From an uncultured Flavobacteriales bacterium (GTDB lineage Bacteria > Bacteroidota > Bacteroidia > Palsa-965): DNA of 18,694 nt. The stretch is from contig CALJIF010000079.1 in assembly GCA_937974275.1 (NCBI GenBank), forward strand, positions 1 to 18,694. Direction: 5' to 3'. Below the pieces are notes generated by a model that ran no database searches, was not told where the DNA came from, and worked only from the letters and a program-made list of their open reading frames with translations. A program made the translations under genes and the position numbers. Shown one piece after another: positions 1 to 6,502 of this stretch (its first letter is position 1; every line of letters begins with the position of its first letter).

Positions 1-417
1 AAATCCTTTTTCGTGAATGGTGAAGATGTCGGTAGGTGCGAAGTTGTTTTTTGCTTTCGCCGGATCAGGAGCATTATCAATCGTAATTTCACATTCCTTC
101 TCGCTGTAATTCCACGTTGTGGCCGAGTTGTTAATGTAAATTTCCTTCCACACTTTATCCTTGATTTTTCGGTTAAGTGTGATCTTATATTTTTTCCCTT
201 TCATCACTACTTCGCCTTCATGCACATCTTTCGACTTATCGGCCTTCTCCATTGTCATGGTAAAAGTGGCGGTAATGGAAGTATATGCTTTGGCCGTTTT
301 ACTTACCTCGTCCAGAATTGTCTTCGCTTTCGGATCATACCCGTTCGCATCGCCTTGAGCAAATACAACCGAACCTGATAACGAAAGAGCAAGACCTGCA
401 ATAATTAAATTTCTCAT
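1..417 (-). CDS. lolA: LolA-like outer-membrane lipoprotein carrier, 3' end cut by window
   Basis: The first 139 codons are present; the rest lies beyond position 1. The product starts with a Sec signal peptide (MRNLIIAGLALSLSG, likely cut after VFA at residue 20). It continues into the beta-rich LolA/LppX fold: an early helix with DEVSKTAKAY, then FTMTMEKADK, HEGEVVMKGKKYKI, and an NNSATTWNYSEKE strand resembling the LolA region around the conserved W-Y. LolA ferries lipoproteins through the periplasm from LolCDE to the outer membrane. The gene lies directly downstream of ftsK on the same strand, an arrangement common in Bacteroidota. The start is ATG at 417-415, 39 nt from a candidate -7 element. 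It could be a paralogous LolA-fold protein, because the C-terminus is not visible. Confidence 0.8.
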   Translation of the reverse strand, partial: MRNLIIAGLALSLSGSVVFAQGDANGYDPKAKTILDEVSKTAKAYTSITATFTMTMEKADKSKDVHEGEVVMKGKKYKITLNRKIKDKVWKEIYINNSATTWNYSEKECEITIDNAPDPAKAKNNFAPTDIFTIHEKGF

Positions 418-455
418 TTTATAAACTGTTTCTCGTACTGTTTCAAAAACTACGC

Positions 456-463
456 CAAAGTTA
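456..463 (-). promoter_or_regulatory. Bacteroidota -7 element for lolA
   Basis: The minus strand reads TAACTTTG, a full match to the TAnnTTTG consensus of the Bacteroidota primary sigma factor. It lies 38 nt upstream of the lolA ATG, which implies a leader of about 30 nt. A TTTA 16 nt further upstream is only a weak -33 candidate. The element suggests lolA can be transcribed independently of ftsK. Confidence 0.45.
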
Positions 464-508
464 CAACGTGTTGATTAACTAAAGTGATGACGAATTGTTA
501 AGAAGCTG

Positions 509-538
509 AAAAAGATTCTATTACGATTATAAAGAATC
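509..538 (-). terminator. Weak intrinsic terminator at the end of ftsK
   Basis: On the minus strand GATTCT and AGAATC form a 6-bp stem with a 13-nt loop, followed directly by TTTTT. The 5' arm overlaps the last codons of ftsK. The stem is short and AT-rich, so it may work only partially, which would leave read-through into lolA. Confidence 0.35.
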
Positions 539-3154
539 GTTCTTTTTGCCCAGCTTTTCTTCCAAAGTAAGGATGTCCTTAATTAAAACTTCACGTGCCT
601 TGCTGCCTTCAAACGGGCCAATAATTCCTGCTGCTTCTAATTGATCGACAATTCGTCCTGCACGATTGTATCCCAACTTCAGTTTACGTTGTAGCAGCGA
701 AGCGGAACCTTGTTGATGATTCACAACTATGCGCGCAGCTTCTTCAAACAGAGAATCACGATCACTGTCATCCAATTCCATCTTACCGGATTCCGCGTTT
801 TCATCAATATATTCAGGCAATAATAATGCGCTTGGATAAGCTCGCTGTCCGCCTATAAAATCAGTGATTTTCTCCACTTCCGGTGTATCAACAAATGCGC
901 ATTGTAAGCGAATTAAATCATTACCGGTTGAGTACAGCAAATCACCGCGACCAATTAATTGTTCTGCGCCACCTGCGTCGAGAATTGTTCGGGAGTCAAT
1001 TTTGGAGGTAACACGGAAAGCTATTCGTGCAGGGAAATTCGCTTTGATTGTACCGGTGATAATATTTACTGAAGGACGTTGTGTAGCGATGATCAAGTGA
1101 ATTCCGATGGCACGCGCTAGTTGAGCCAATCGAGCAATCGGTGTTTCCACTTCCTTGCCGGCGGTCATGATGAGATCAGCAAATTCATCCACAACCAGAA
1201 CGATATAAGGAAGGAAGCGATGTCCGTTTTCAGGATTCAATTTACGCTGAATAAACTTCGCATTATATTCTTTCAGGTTACGAACCTGCGCGTCTTTCAA
1301 CAAGTCGTAACGTTGATCCATTTCAATACACAAGGAATTCAATGTGTGTATTACTTTCTTCGTGTCTGTAATGATAGCTTCTTCGCTATCCGGTAATTTG
1401 GCTAAGAAGTGACGCTCAATTTTATTGAACAAGGTCAATTCTACTTTCTTCGGATCCACCAACACAAACTTCAACTGTGCGGGATGTTTCTTATACAGCA
1501 ATGAGACCAATATGGCATTAAGTCCTACCGATTTACCCTGACCTGTTGCACCGGCCATTAATAAGTGCGGCATCTTAGCCAAATCTGCGATAAAAATTTC
1601 GTTGGAAATGGTTTTGCCTAATGCAACAGGCAAATCCATGTTCGAGTTCACAAATTTTTCCGACGATAACAACGCGCGCATCGGCACAACATCAGGATGT
1701 TGATTAGGAACTTCTATGCCAATTGTTCCCTTGCCCGGAATTGGAGCAATGATACGAATGCCGAGAGCCGACAAACTCAATGCAATATCATCTTCCAGAT
1801 TTTTAATCTTGGAGATACGTACACCTGCTGCAGGATTAATTTCGTACAACGTCACTGTTGGCCCAATGGTTGCTTTGATTTTTTCAATTGCAATACCATA
1901 GTTGGCTAACGTTTCAACGATGCGATTTTTATTCGCAGTCAGCTCCTCAGTATTAACCTGAGGTTCTTTTCCTGTTCCGTAATTCTCCAATAAATCAATG
2001 GAAGGAAACTGATAACCCGACAAATCCAATGTTGGATCGTATTCACCGAATTCACGAACCAGTTCTTCCGACTTGGCTTCAATTTCATCAACACTCAGTT
2101 CTTTATCTTCTTCTTTCTTCTCAACCGTAAAGTTGATGTTGTCATCAGAAGTTAAATCCTGCATTGCCGGTGTAGCAATCTCAGGCTCAGGCGACAGTTC
2201 AATTTCATTCGATTCAACAACAGGTTCCGGCTCTTCGGGAATACTTACGATTTCCGGCTCTTCAACGATTTCCGGTTCTTCGAGGATATCTTGTTCCTCA
2301 TCAGAAACATACTCTTCAATTTCCGTTAGTTCTTCCGGTTGATTGTTGGGGAAATCATTAACGAGAACGTTTCGCTTTATTTCATCTTGTTGTTCAGCAG
2401 TATTCGAATTCTCTTGTGGTTCTTCTTTTGCAGGCGATTCCGGCAAATTGAATTTCAAATTGAAAACAACAATCAGAAACACAACAGCAGAGAACAAGAT
2501 TAACAATCCTGTACCAACAGCACCTAACGCAGAATTTAACCACGCACTTGTTTCATAACCGAATGTTCCGCCAAGAAAGAAAAAGGAATTCTGAAAAATG
2601 TAACCTAAAATGATAGAGCCGAACACAAGAGCGAACGTTCCGAACTTCAGAATTTTACCAACCGGCAACCACTTAGAACCTGTTAGTAGTCGCAATCCTA
2701 TGGCAAATGCTGCAAGAGGGAAGAAGTAAGAGGTTACACCAAACCAGCGATGAATGAAGATATGAGAAAACAATGCGCCGAGTTTCCCAAGCATGTTATG
2801 CACTTCGGTTTTGCTGTCGAACAATACGCCCAATGAACCGGCCACTTTATCCTGATCGTGTTGCCAAGTGAAGAAATACGAAGTAAACGCCGTTAATAAA
2901 TACGGAGTTACGATGAACAATAAGAACGCCCCCAGAATCCGATGCAAACGATCATCGGTACGCAGTCGCACAAAAAAGTTTTTTATGCCATTGGTTGAAG
3001 CTACGCTATCTGCAACAGGTTCAGACGATTTATTACGTGACTTTTTTTCGGACGCTTCTTCACGCGGCTCGTTTTCTTCTACTTGAGCCTTAGGTCGCAT
3101 TTGGTTACGCGACTTGGGTTTAGGAACTTCCTCTTCTTGTTCTTTTTTGGCCAT
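527..3154 (-). CDS. ftsK: DNA translocase FtsK
   Basis: This septum-anchored, ATP-driven pump moves chromosome termini through the closing septum and activates XerCD at dif. The product has 875 aa if started at ATG 3154 (MAKKEQEEE). A basic/acidic head is followed by four membrane segments (about 70-95, 134-157, 169-187 and 209-235). Next comes a Glu/Pro-rich linker (about 236-370) with near-repeats of EEPEIV, then the alpha/beta motor. Walker A is GATGQGKS (535-542) and Walker B is IVLVVDEFADL (about 651-661); ATQRPSVNIITG follows. The C-terminal winged-helix gamma domain (about 800-860: AARIVVNHQQGSASLLQRKL, then RAGRIVDQLEAAGIIG) should read the polar DNA motif. A longer reading from TTG 3181 would begin inside the -7 promoter box, so I reject it. 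The gene lies upstream of lolA and is complete. Confidence 0.97.
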   Translation of the reverse strand: MAKKEQEEEVPKPKSRNQMRPKAQVEENEPREEASEKKSRNKSSEPVADSVASTNGIKNFFVRLRTDDRLHRILGAFLLFIVTPYLLTAFTSYFFTWQHDQDKVAGSLGVLFDSKTEVHNMLGKLGALFSHIFIHRWFGVTSYFFPLAAFAIGLRLLTGSKWLPVGKILKFGTFALVFGSIILGYIFQNSFFFLGGTFGYETSAWLNSALGAVGTGLLILFSAVVFLIVVFNLKFNLPESPAKEEPQENSNTAEQQDEIKRNVLVNDFPNNQPEELTEIEEYVSDEEQDILEEPEIVEEPEIVSIPEEPEPVVESNEIELSPEPEIATPAMQDLTSDDNINFTVEKKEEDKELSVDEIEAKSEELVREFGEYDPTLDLSGYQFPSIDLLENYGTGKEPQVNTEELTANKNRIVETLANYGIAIEKIKATIGPTVTLYEINPAAGVRISKIKNLEDDIALSLSALGIRIIAPIPGKGTIGIEVPNQHPDVVPMRALLSSEKFVNSNMDLPVALGKTISNEIFIADLAKMPHLLMAGATGQGKSVGLNAILVSLLYKKHPAQLKFVLVDPKKVELTLFNKIERHFLAKLPDSEEAIITDTKKVIHTLNSLCIEMDQRYDLLKDAQVRNLKEYNAKFIQRKLNPENGHRFLPYIVLVVDEFADLIMTAGKEVETPIARLAQLARAIGIHLIIATQRPSVNIITGTIKANFPARIAFRVTSKIDSRTILDAGGAEQLIGRGDLLYSTGNDLIRLQCAFVDTPEVEKITDFIGGQRAYPSALLLPEYIDENAESGKMELDDSDRDSLFEEAARIVVNHQQGSASLLQRKLKLGYNRAGRIVDQLEAAGIIGPFEGSKAREVLIKDILTLEEKLGKKNDSL

Positions 3155-3178
3155 TTTGATGGTTGAAAGGCAACCTAT

Positions 3179-3186
3179 CAAAAGTA
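3179..3186 (-). promoter_or_regulatory. Bacteroidota -7 element for ftsK
   Basis: The minus strand reads TACTTTTG, matching TAnnTTTG, 24 nt upstream of the preferred ftsK ATG at 3154. No clear TTTG -33 element sits at the usual spacing. Its position decides the start: the alternative TTG codon at 3181 falls within the box. Confidence 0.45.
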
Positions 3187-3253
3187 AAAGACAGCAACAG
3201 GCGCACGCAGGCGCATTTCAGAATGTTATAAACTTTTGGATGTTTATTGCTGC

Positions 3254-3931
3254 TTAAAAGAATCCTTCGAACATCTTTTCGAGTTCGGCATTTTCGATTT
3301 TTTTATAATCGGCAGGCACAGTGAAGTATTCGGGCGCAATGGTTCCTTCTGTAACGGAGGTAGCCGTAAAACGCAATTCCAGGCCGAATTTGCGTAAAGT
3401 ATATTCCATCAAAACACCATCAATCTTGTAATAGGTGTTGCTCCAATTCGGAGTTTTTATTCCGATATCCTGAGTGTACCAAACCTCAACAGGATCGGAG
3501 CCATCCTTGAACTTTAAAGTGGCTTTTTTACACTTGTAACCTGCGATGTCTTTAGTTTCTTTCGATTCTTCAACGGTGTACTCGGGATAATAGTAGCACA
3601 CCGTGTCAATTGCTTTTTGATCCAACGCGCTGGTGAACTTATCGAGCAGATTTACTTGTGTAATGAATTGCTTTTTTACCGGATCAGAAATGAACTTCAT
3701 TTTGGCAAAGCCCATTCCGGCTTCCAGTTCCGCAGCGTGATAATTGTCTTTGAATTTTACCACCATTTTATCCGGCAGCAACATCGGGCTCGTGTTCGTT
3801 TTACCAACAGGAACGGCTTTATATTCGATAGTACCTTCCGTGATGTTTTTCTTGAAAATACCACCTTCACAGGATATCAATGTAACTGCTGCGACCATCA
3901 GCAACACCGCACTACGAAAAGAAGAAATCAT
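3254..3931 (-). CDS. Putative outer-membrane lipoprotein, function unknown
   Basis: The 225-aa product has a lipoprotein signal (MISSFRSAVLLMVAAVTLISC), with the lipobox LISC placing the acylated Cys at residue 21. EGG follows, a +2 Glu with no Asp retention signal. The body looks beta-rich. It includes EGTIEYKAVPV, IDTVCYYYPEY, DIAGYKCKKATLKF and VEVWYTQDIGI, then YYKIDGVLMEYTLR. This strand order loosely recalls the DUF4412/GLPGLI families of Bacteroidota surface or envelope proteins, but I cannot confirm membership. I chose ATG 3931 because a 48-nt extension to TTG 3979 would push the signal peptide inward and start inside a promoter-like -7 motif. It lies between the arginine decarboxylase gene (91 nt upstream) and ftsK (99 nt downstream), and nothing in the context assigns a role. 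Confidence 0.85.
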   Translation of the reverse strand: MISSFRSAVLLMVAAVTLISCEGGIFKKNITEGTIEYKAVPVGKTNTSPMLLPDKMVVKFKDNYHAAELEAGMGFAKMKFISDPVKKQFITQVNLLDKFTSALDQKAIDTVCYYYPEYTVEESKETKDIAGYKCKKATLKFKDGSDPVEVWYTQDIGIKTPNWSNTYYKIDGVLMEYTLRKFGLELRFTATSVTEGTIAPEYFTVPADYKKIENAELEKMFEGFF

Positions 3932-3976
3932 ATTCTGATTAACGATTGATACCCGATTATTTTGTGTTAGTCGTTG

Positions 3977-4006
3977 CAAGATAGGTATTTATCGTAATTG
4001 TGCAAA
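3977..4006 (-). promoter_or_regulatory. Candidate promoter for the lipoprotein gene (-33 and -7)
   Basis: On the minus strand TTTG (4006-4003) is followed after 19 nt by TATCTTG (3983-3977). This is one base short of the TAnnTTTG consensus at the expected -33/-7 spacing. It is the best-spaced pair of elements in the window. It implies a leader of about 40 nt before ATG 3931. Confidence 0.45.
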
Positions 4007-4022
4007 TCGGGTAGGCAATAAG

Positions 4023-5420
4023 TTAGTAGCCCAATGTTTTCAACATGGACTTGTAGCTTTGTTCTTTCGCGAACAGACGAGTTGTGATTTCACCTTCTTC
4101 GTTACGGTCAATAAGCACATGTTTAGGGGCGGGAATAAGACAATGCTGAATTCCTCCGTAGCCGCCTAAAGACTCCTGATAAGCTCCTGTGTGGAAAAAG
4201 CCGATATACAATGGCTGTTTTTCATTTACGGTAATCTTAGGTAGATAAACGTTGTTGGCATGAGCTTCTGTGTTGTAGTAATCCATACTGTCGCACGTTA
4301 ATCCTCCCAGATTTACAGGTTGAGCTTCATTGTCCCAATGATTAACTGCTAACAAAATAAATCGTTGGTTAATGCCCCACGTGTCAGGCAACGTGGTAAT
4401 GAACGAACTGTCGATCATGTACCATAACTCGCGGTCGTTTTGAACTTTAATGTCAACTACAGAGTACAATGCGGCGCCACTTTCAGATACGGTAAATGAA
4501 CCGAATTCCGTAAAGATGTTGGGTTCTGCAATTTGGTGCTTTTCGCAGTAGTTTTTGATCTGGGAAATAATTTCTTCAATCATGTATTCGTAATCATACT
4601 CAAAACCTAAGGACGTTTTGATCGGCATTCCCCCACCAATGTTCAATGAATCCAGAGTTGGACAAATCTGTTTCAATTCATGATACACCTTCAGACATTT
4701 AGCCAATTCGGTCCAATAGTAAATGGTGTCCTTAATGCCGGTGTTAATGAAGAAGTGCAGCATTTTAAGTTCAAAACGGGGATTGTTTTGAATTTTGTCC
4801 TTGTAATACTGCACAATATCGCTGTGACGAATACCCAAACGAGAGGTGTAAAACTGAAAATTCGGCTCCTCTTCCGAAGCGATACGAATTCCCAACTTCA
4901 ATTTCTGCGCCTTTACAAACTTGGAATAATAATCGATTTCGGTTTTATTATCCAATACAGGAACGATATTGAAGCCGTCATTAGCCAACTCGGTAATGTT
5001 CTGTAAATACTGTTTACGCTTGTATCCGTTACATACGATAAAGCGTTCTTTATTCATCAATCCCTTTTTATACAGCTCTTTAATAATGTAGATATCGTAG
5101 GCTGAAGATGTTTCCAAATGCACGTCATTCTTCAAAACTTCTTCAATTACAAAGGAAAAGTGCGAGCTTTTCGTGCAATAACAATAGGTATATGTACCTT
5201 TGTAATCCACTTTAGCCATGGCAACATTAAACAGGCGTTTTGCCTTGTGGATTTGTTGTCCGATTTTCGGCAAATAAGTGATTTTTAATGGAGTACCGTA
5301 TTTCTTGATAATGTCCATTAACGGAATATCATTGAAATAAAGTTCATTATCTACTGTATGAAATCCTTCCTGAGGAAAGTTGAAGGTTTGTTCAATCAGG
5401 TTTTGATAGGTATTCTCCAT
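4023..5420 (-). CDS. speA: Arginine decarboxylase, PLP fold type III
   Basis: The enzyme decarboxylates L-arginine to agmatine, the first step of the ADC route to polyamines, in the cytosol. The 465-aa product matches the short flavobacterial arginine decarboxylases rather than the ~630-aa E. coli SpeA. An N-terminal TIM barrel carries the PLP lysine in YCYCTKSSH (Lys84), HLETSSAYD follows, and the phosphate-binding glycine loop is SLNIGGGMPI (262-264). EFGSFTVSESG replaces the usual EPGR stretch. The C-terminal beta domain holds TCDSMDYY (Cys376, Asp377), the catalytic Cys-Asp from the partner subunit, then FFHTGAYQESLGGYGG. No agmatinase lies in the window, so the next step must be encoded elsewhere. 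The gene is divergent from arginase across 98 bp. Specificity for arginine rests on family resemblance, so lysine or another basic substrate is a less likely alternative. Confidence 0.9.
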   Translation of the reverse strand: MENTYQNLIEQTFNFPQEGFHTVDNELYFNDIPLMDIIKKYGTPLKITYLPKIGQQIHKAKRLFNVAMAKVDYKGTYTYCYCTKSSHFSFVIEEVLKNDVHLETSSAYDIYIIKELYKKGLMNKERFIVCNGYKRKQYLQNITELANDGFNIVPVLDNKTEIDYYSKFVKAQKLKLGIRIASEEEPNFQFYTSRLGIRHSDIVQYYKDKIQNNPRFELKMLHFFINTGIKDTIYYWTELAKCLKVYHELKQICPTLDSLNIGGGMPIKTSLGFEYDYEYMIEEIISQIKNYCEKHQIAEPNIFTEFGSFTVSESGAALYSVVDIKVQNDRELWYMIDSSFITTLPDTWGINQRFILLAVNHWDNEAQPVNLGGLTCDSMDYYNTEAHANNVYLPKITVNEKQPLYIGFFHTGAYQESLGGYGGIQHCLIPAPKHVLIDRNEEGEITTRLFAKEQSYKSMLKTLGY

Positions 5421-5438
5421 GATGATGTGGATTTGATG

Positions 5439-5488
5439 ATCCGAGTGAGCTACTTGTTATAATTTATGCAAATGTAACTCACTTGGAT
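5439..5488. repeat. 15-bp inverted repeat between arginine decarboxylase and arginase genes
   Basis: The left arm (5439-5453) is ATCCGAGTGAGCTAC. The right arm (5474-5488), read on the opposite strand, is ATCCAAGTGAGTTAC, giving 13 of 15 matches. The AT-rich spacer is 20 nt and the arms are 35 bp apart centre to centre. The right arm overlaps the -7 box of the decarboxylase promoter. That position and the divergent layout suggest an operator bound by a dimeric or paired regulator. The ADC transcript would contain only the left arm, so an RNA hairpin is unlikely there. Confidence 0.6.
5469..5476 (-). promoter_or_regulatory. Bacteroidota -7 element for arginine decarboxylase
   Basis: The minus strand reads TACATTTG, matching TAnnTTTG, 48 nt upstream of ATG 5420. 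Its last bases lie in the spacer and its first three in the right arm of the inverted repeat, so a protein bound there would compete with polymerase. No good -33 TTTG is visible, which fits a promoter that depends on or is tuned by a regulator. Confidence 0.5.
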
Positions 5489-5518
5489 GTTGTTTTAACG
5501 ACCTAATAAATATTTAAC

Positions 5519-6469
5519 ATGGCCATTCGCAAAGTAAAGTTTATTGAAGTTAAATCTGAAATTGGTGCAGGAACCCGTGGTGCAAGTCTGGGTGTTGATG
5601 CCATTAAGATTGCTGCTTTGGACTATGGATCTAACTTGTTCAAGTCTATAGAAACCGCAGAAATTAAGACTGAAAATCAGCTGTTGTTCGAATCGCCGGG
5701 AAGTCCTTATGCCAAGAGAGCAAAGGGAATTTTAACCATGTATGAGCGTATTTCCGGTGAACTGGTTAAAACGTTCAAATCCGGATCATTTCCTATCGTT
5801 TTAGCGGGTGATCACAGCACGGCAGGAGGAACAATCGCCGGAATTAAGGCGGCTTTCCCGAAGTCGCGACTCGGTGTAATTTGGATTGACGCCCATGCGG
5901 ATCTGCATTCTCCGTACACAACCCCATCGGGTAACATGCATGGAATGCCGTTAGCAACTGCTTTGGGAGAAGACAATTTGTCTCACAAAATGAATAAACC
6001 GGATAAGGAAACCGTTGAATTGTGGACTAAAATCAAGAAACTGGGAGGCATTTCGCCCAAAATCAACTATAAAGACCTTGTTTTTATAGCAGTTCGCGAT
6101 ATGGAACCGGAAGAGACTGCATTAATAAAAAAGAACAAAGTCAAGTTGTTTACTTCTGCTGAAGTTAAGCGTCACGGTGTTGAACGGATTGCCCGCGATA
6201 CTCTGGCTCATTTAAGTCAGTGTACCCATATCTACATCTCGTTTGATGTAGATAGTATGGATTCATCTATTTCTAAAGGAACCGGAACTCCTGTGCGAAA
6301 CGGAATTACAGAAAAAGAAGCGGGGTCACTATTGGTTCGTCTCATTCAGAACGAAAAGGTATGCTGCTTTGAGGTATGCGAAGTCAACCCGACTTTGGAT
6401 AAGGAGAACCTGATGGCGGAAAATACATTTGAGATTTTAACCAAAGTAGTGGCCCAATTAACTAACTAA
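5519..6469 (+). CDS. rocF: Arginase
   Basis: Arginase hydrolyses L-arginine to L-ornithine and urea using a binuclear manganese centre. The 316-aa length is normal for the ureohydrolase fold. The metal ligands are all present: His99 in AGDHS, Asp124/His126/Asp128 in IDAHAD, and Asp243/Asp245 in SFDVDSMD. The substrate loop SGNMHGMPLA (Asn139, His141) is the arginase version; agmatinases carry a different loop. GTGTPVRNG and Glu267 (ITEKE) complete the site. The N-terminal EIGAGTRGASLGVDAIK is also typical. The ATG at 5519 follows an A/T-rich leader without a Shine-Dalgarno sequence. The gene is divergent from the arginine decarboxylase and 33 nt upstream of argS, so it sits among arginine-consuming genes. 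Confidence 0.92.
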   Translation: MAIRKVKFIEVKSEIGAGTRGASLGVDAIKIAALDYGSNLFKSIETAEIKTENQLLFESPGSPYAKRAKGILTMYERISGELVKTFKSGSFPIVLAGDHSTAGGTIAGIKAAFPKSRLGVIWIDAHADLHSPYTTPSGNMHGMPLATALGEDNLSHKMNKPDKETVELWTKIKKLGGISPKINYKDLVFIAVRDMEPEETALIKKNKVKLFTSAEVKRHGVERIARDTLAHLSQCTHIYISFDVDSMDSSISKGTGTPVRNGITEKEAGSLLVRLIQNEKVCCFEVCEVNPTLDKENLMAENTFEILTKVVAQLTN

Positions 6470-6474
6470 TTTTG
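6467..6474 (+). promoter_or_regulatory. Bacteroidota -7 element for argS
   Basis: TAATTTTG matches TAnnTTTG, and its first three bases are the arginase stop codon. It lies 28 nt before the argS ATG, which implies a leader of about 20 nt. No clear -33 TTTG is present. It suggests argS can be expressed without arginase despite the short gap. Confidence 0.4.
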
Positions 6475-6502
6475 CCGCCTTTTAGAAGCGGAATATTATA
6501 TC

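Noticed and set aside
2073..2342. Open plus-strand frame coding a serine-rich 89-residue peptide
   Set aside because: It is the antisense of the Glu/Pro-rich FtsK linker; Glu codons read as Ser-rich on the other strand. There is no promoter or separate support.
4023..5420. Possible diaminopimelate decarboxylase (lysA) instead of arginine decarboxylase
   Set aside because: The sequence pattern (YCYCTKSSH, EFGSFTVSESG in place of EPGR, TCDSMDYY) fits the flavobacterial arginine decarboxylase type. The arginase neighbour agrees.
5519..6469. Possible agmatinase (speB) completing the polyamine route
   Set aside because: The loop SGNMHGMPLA with Asn and HGMP is the arginase form; agmatinases differ at this loop.
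6473..6490. Hairpin CCGC...GCGG between arginase and argS
   Set aside because: Only four contiguous pairs and no T-tract follow, so it is too weak to call a terminator or attenuator.
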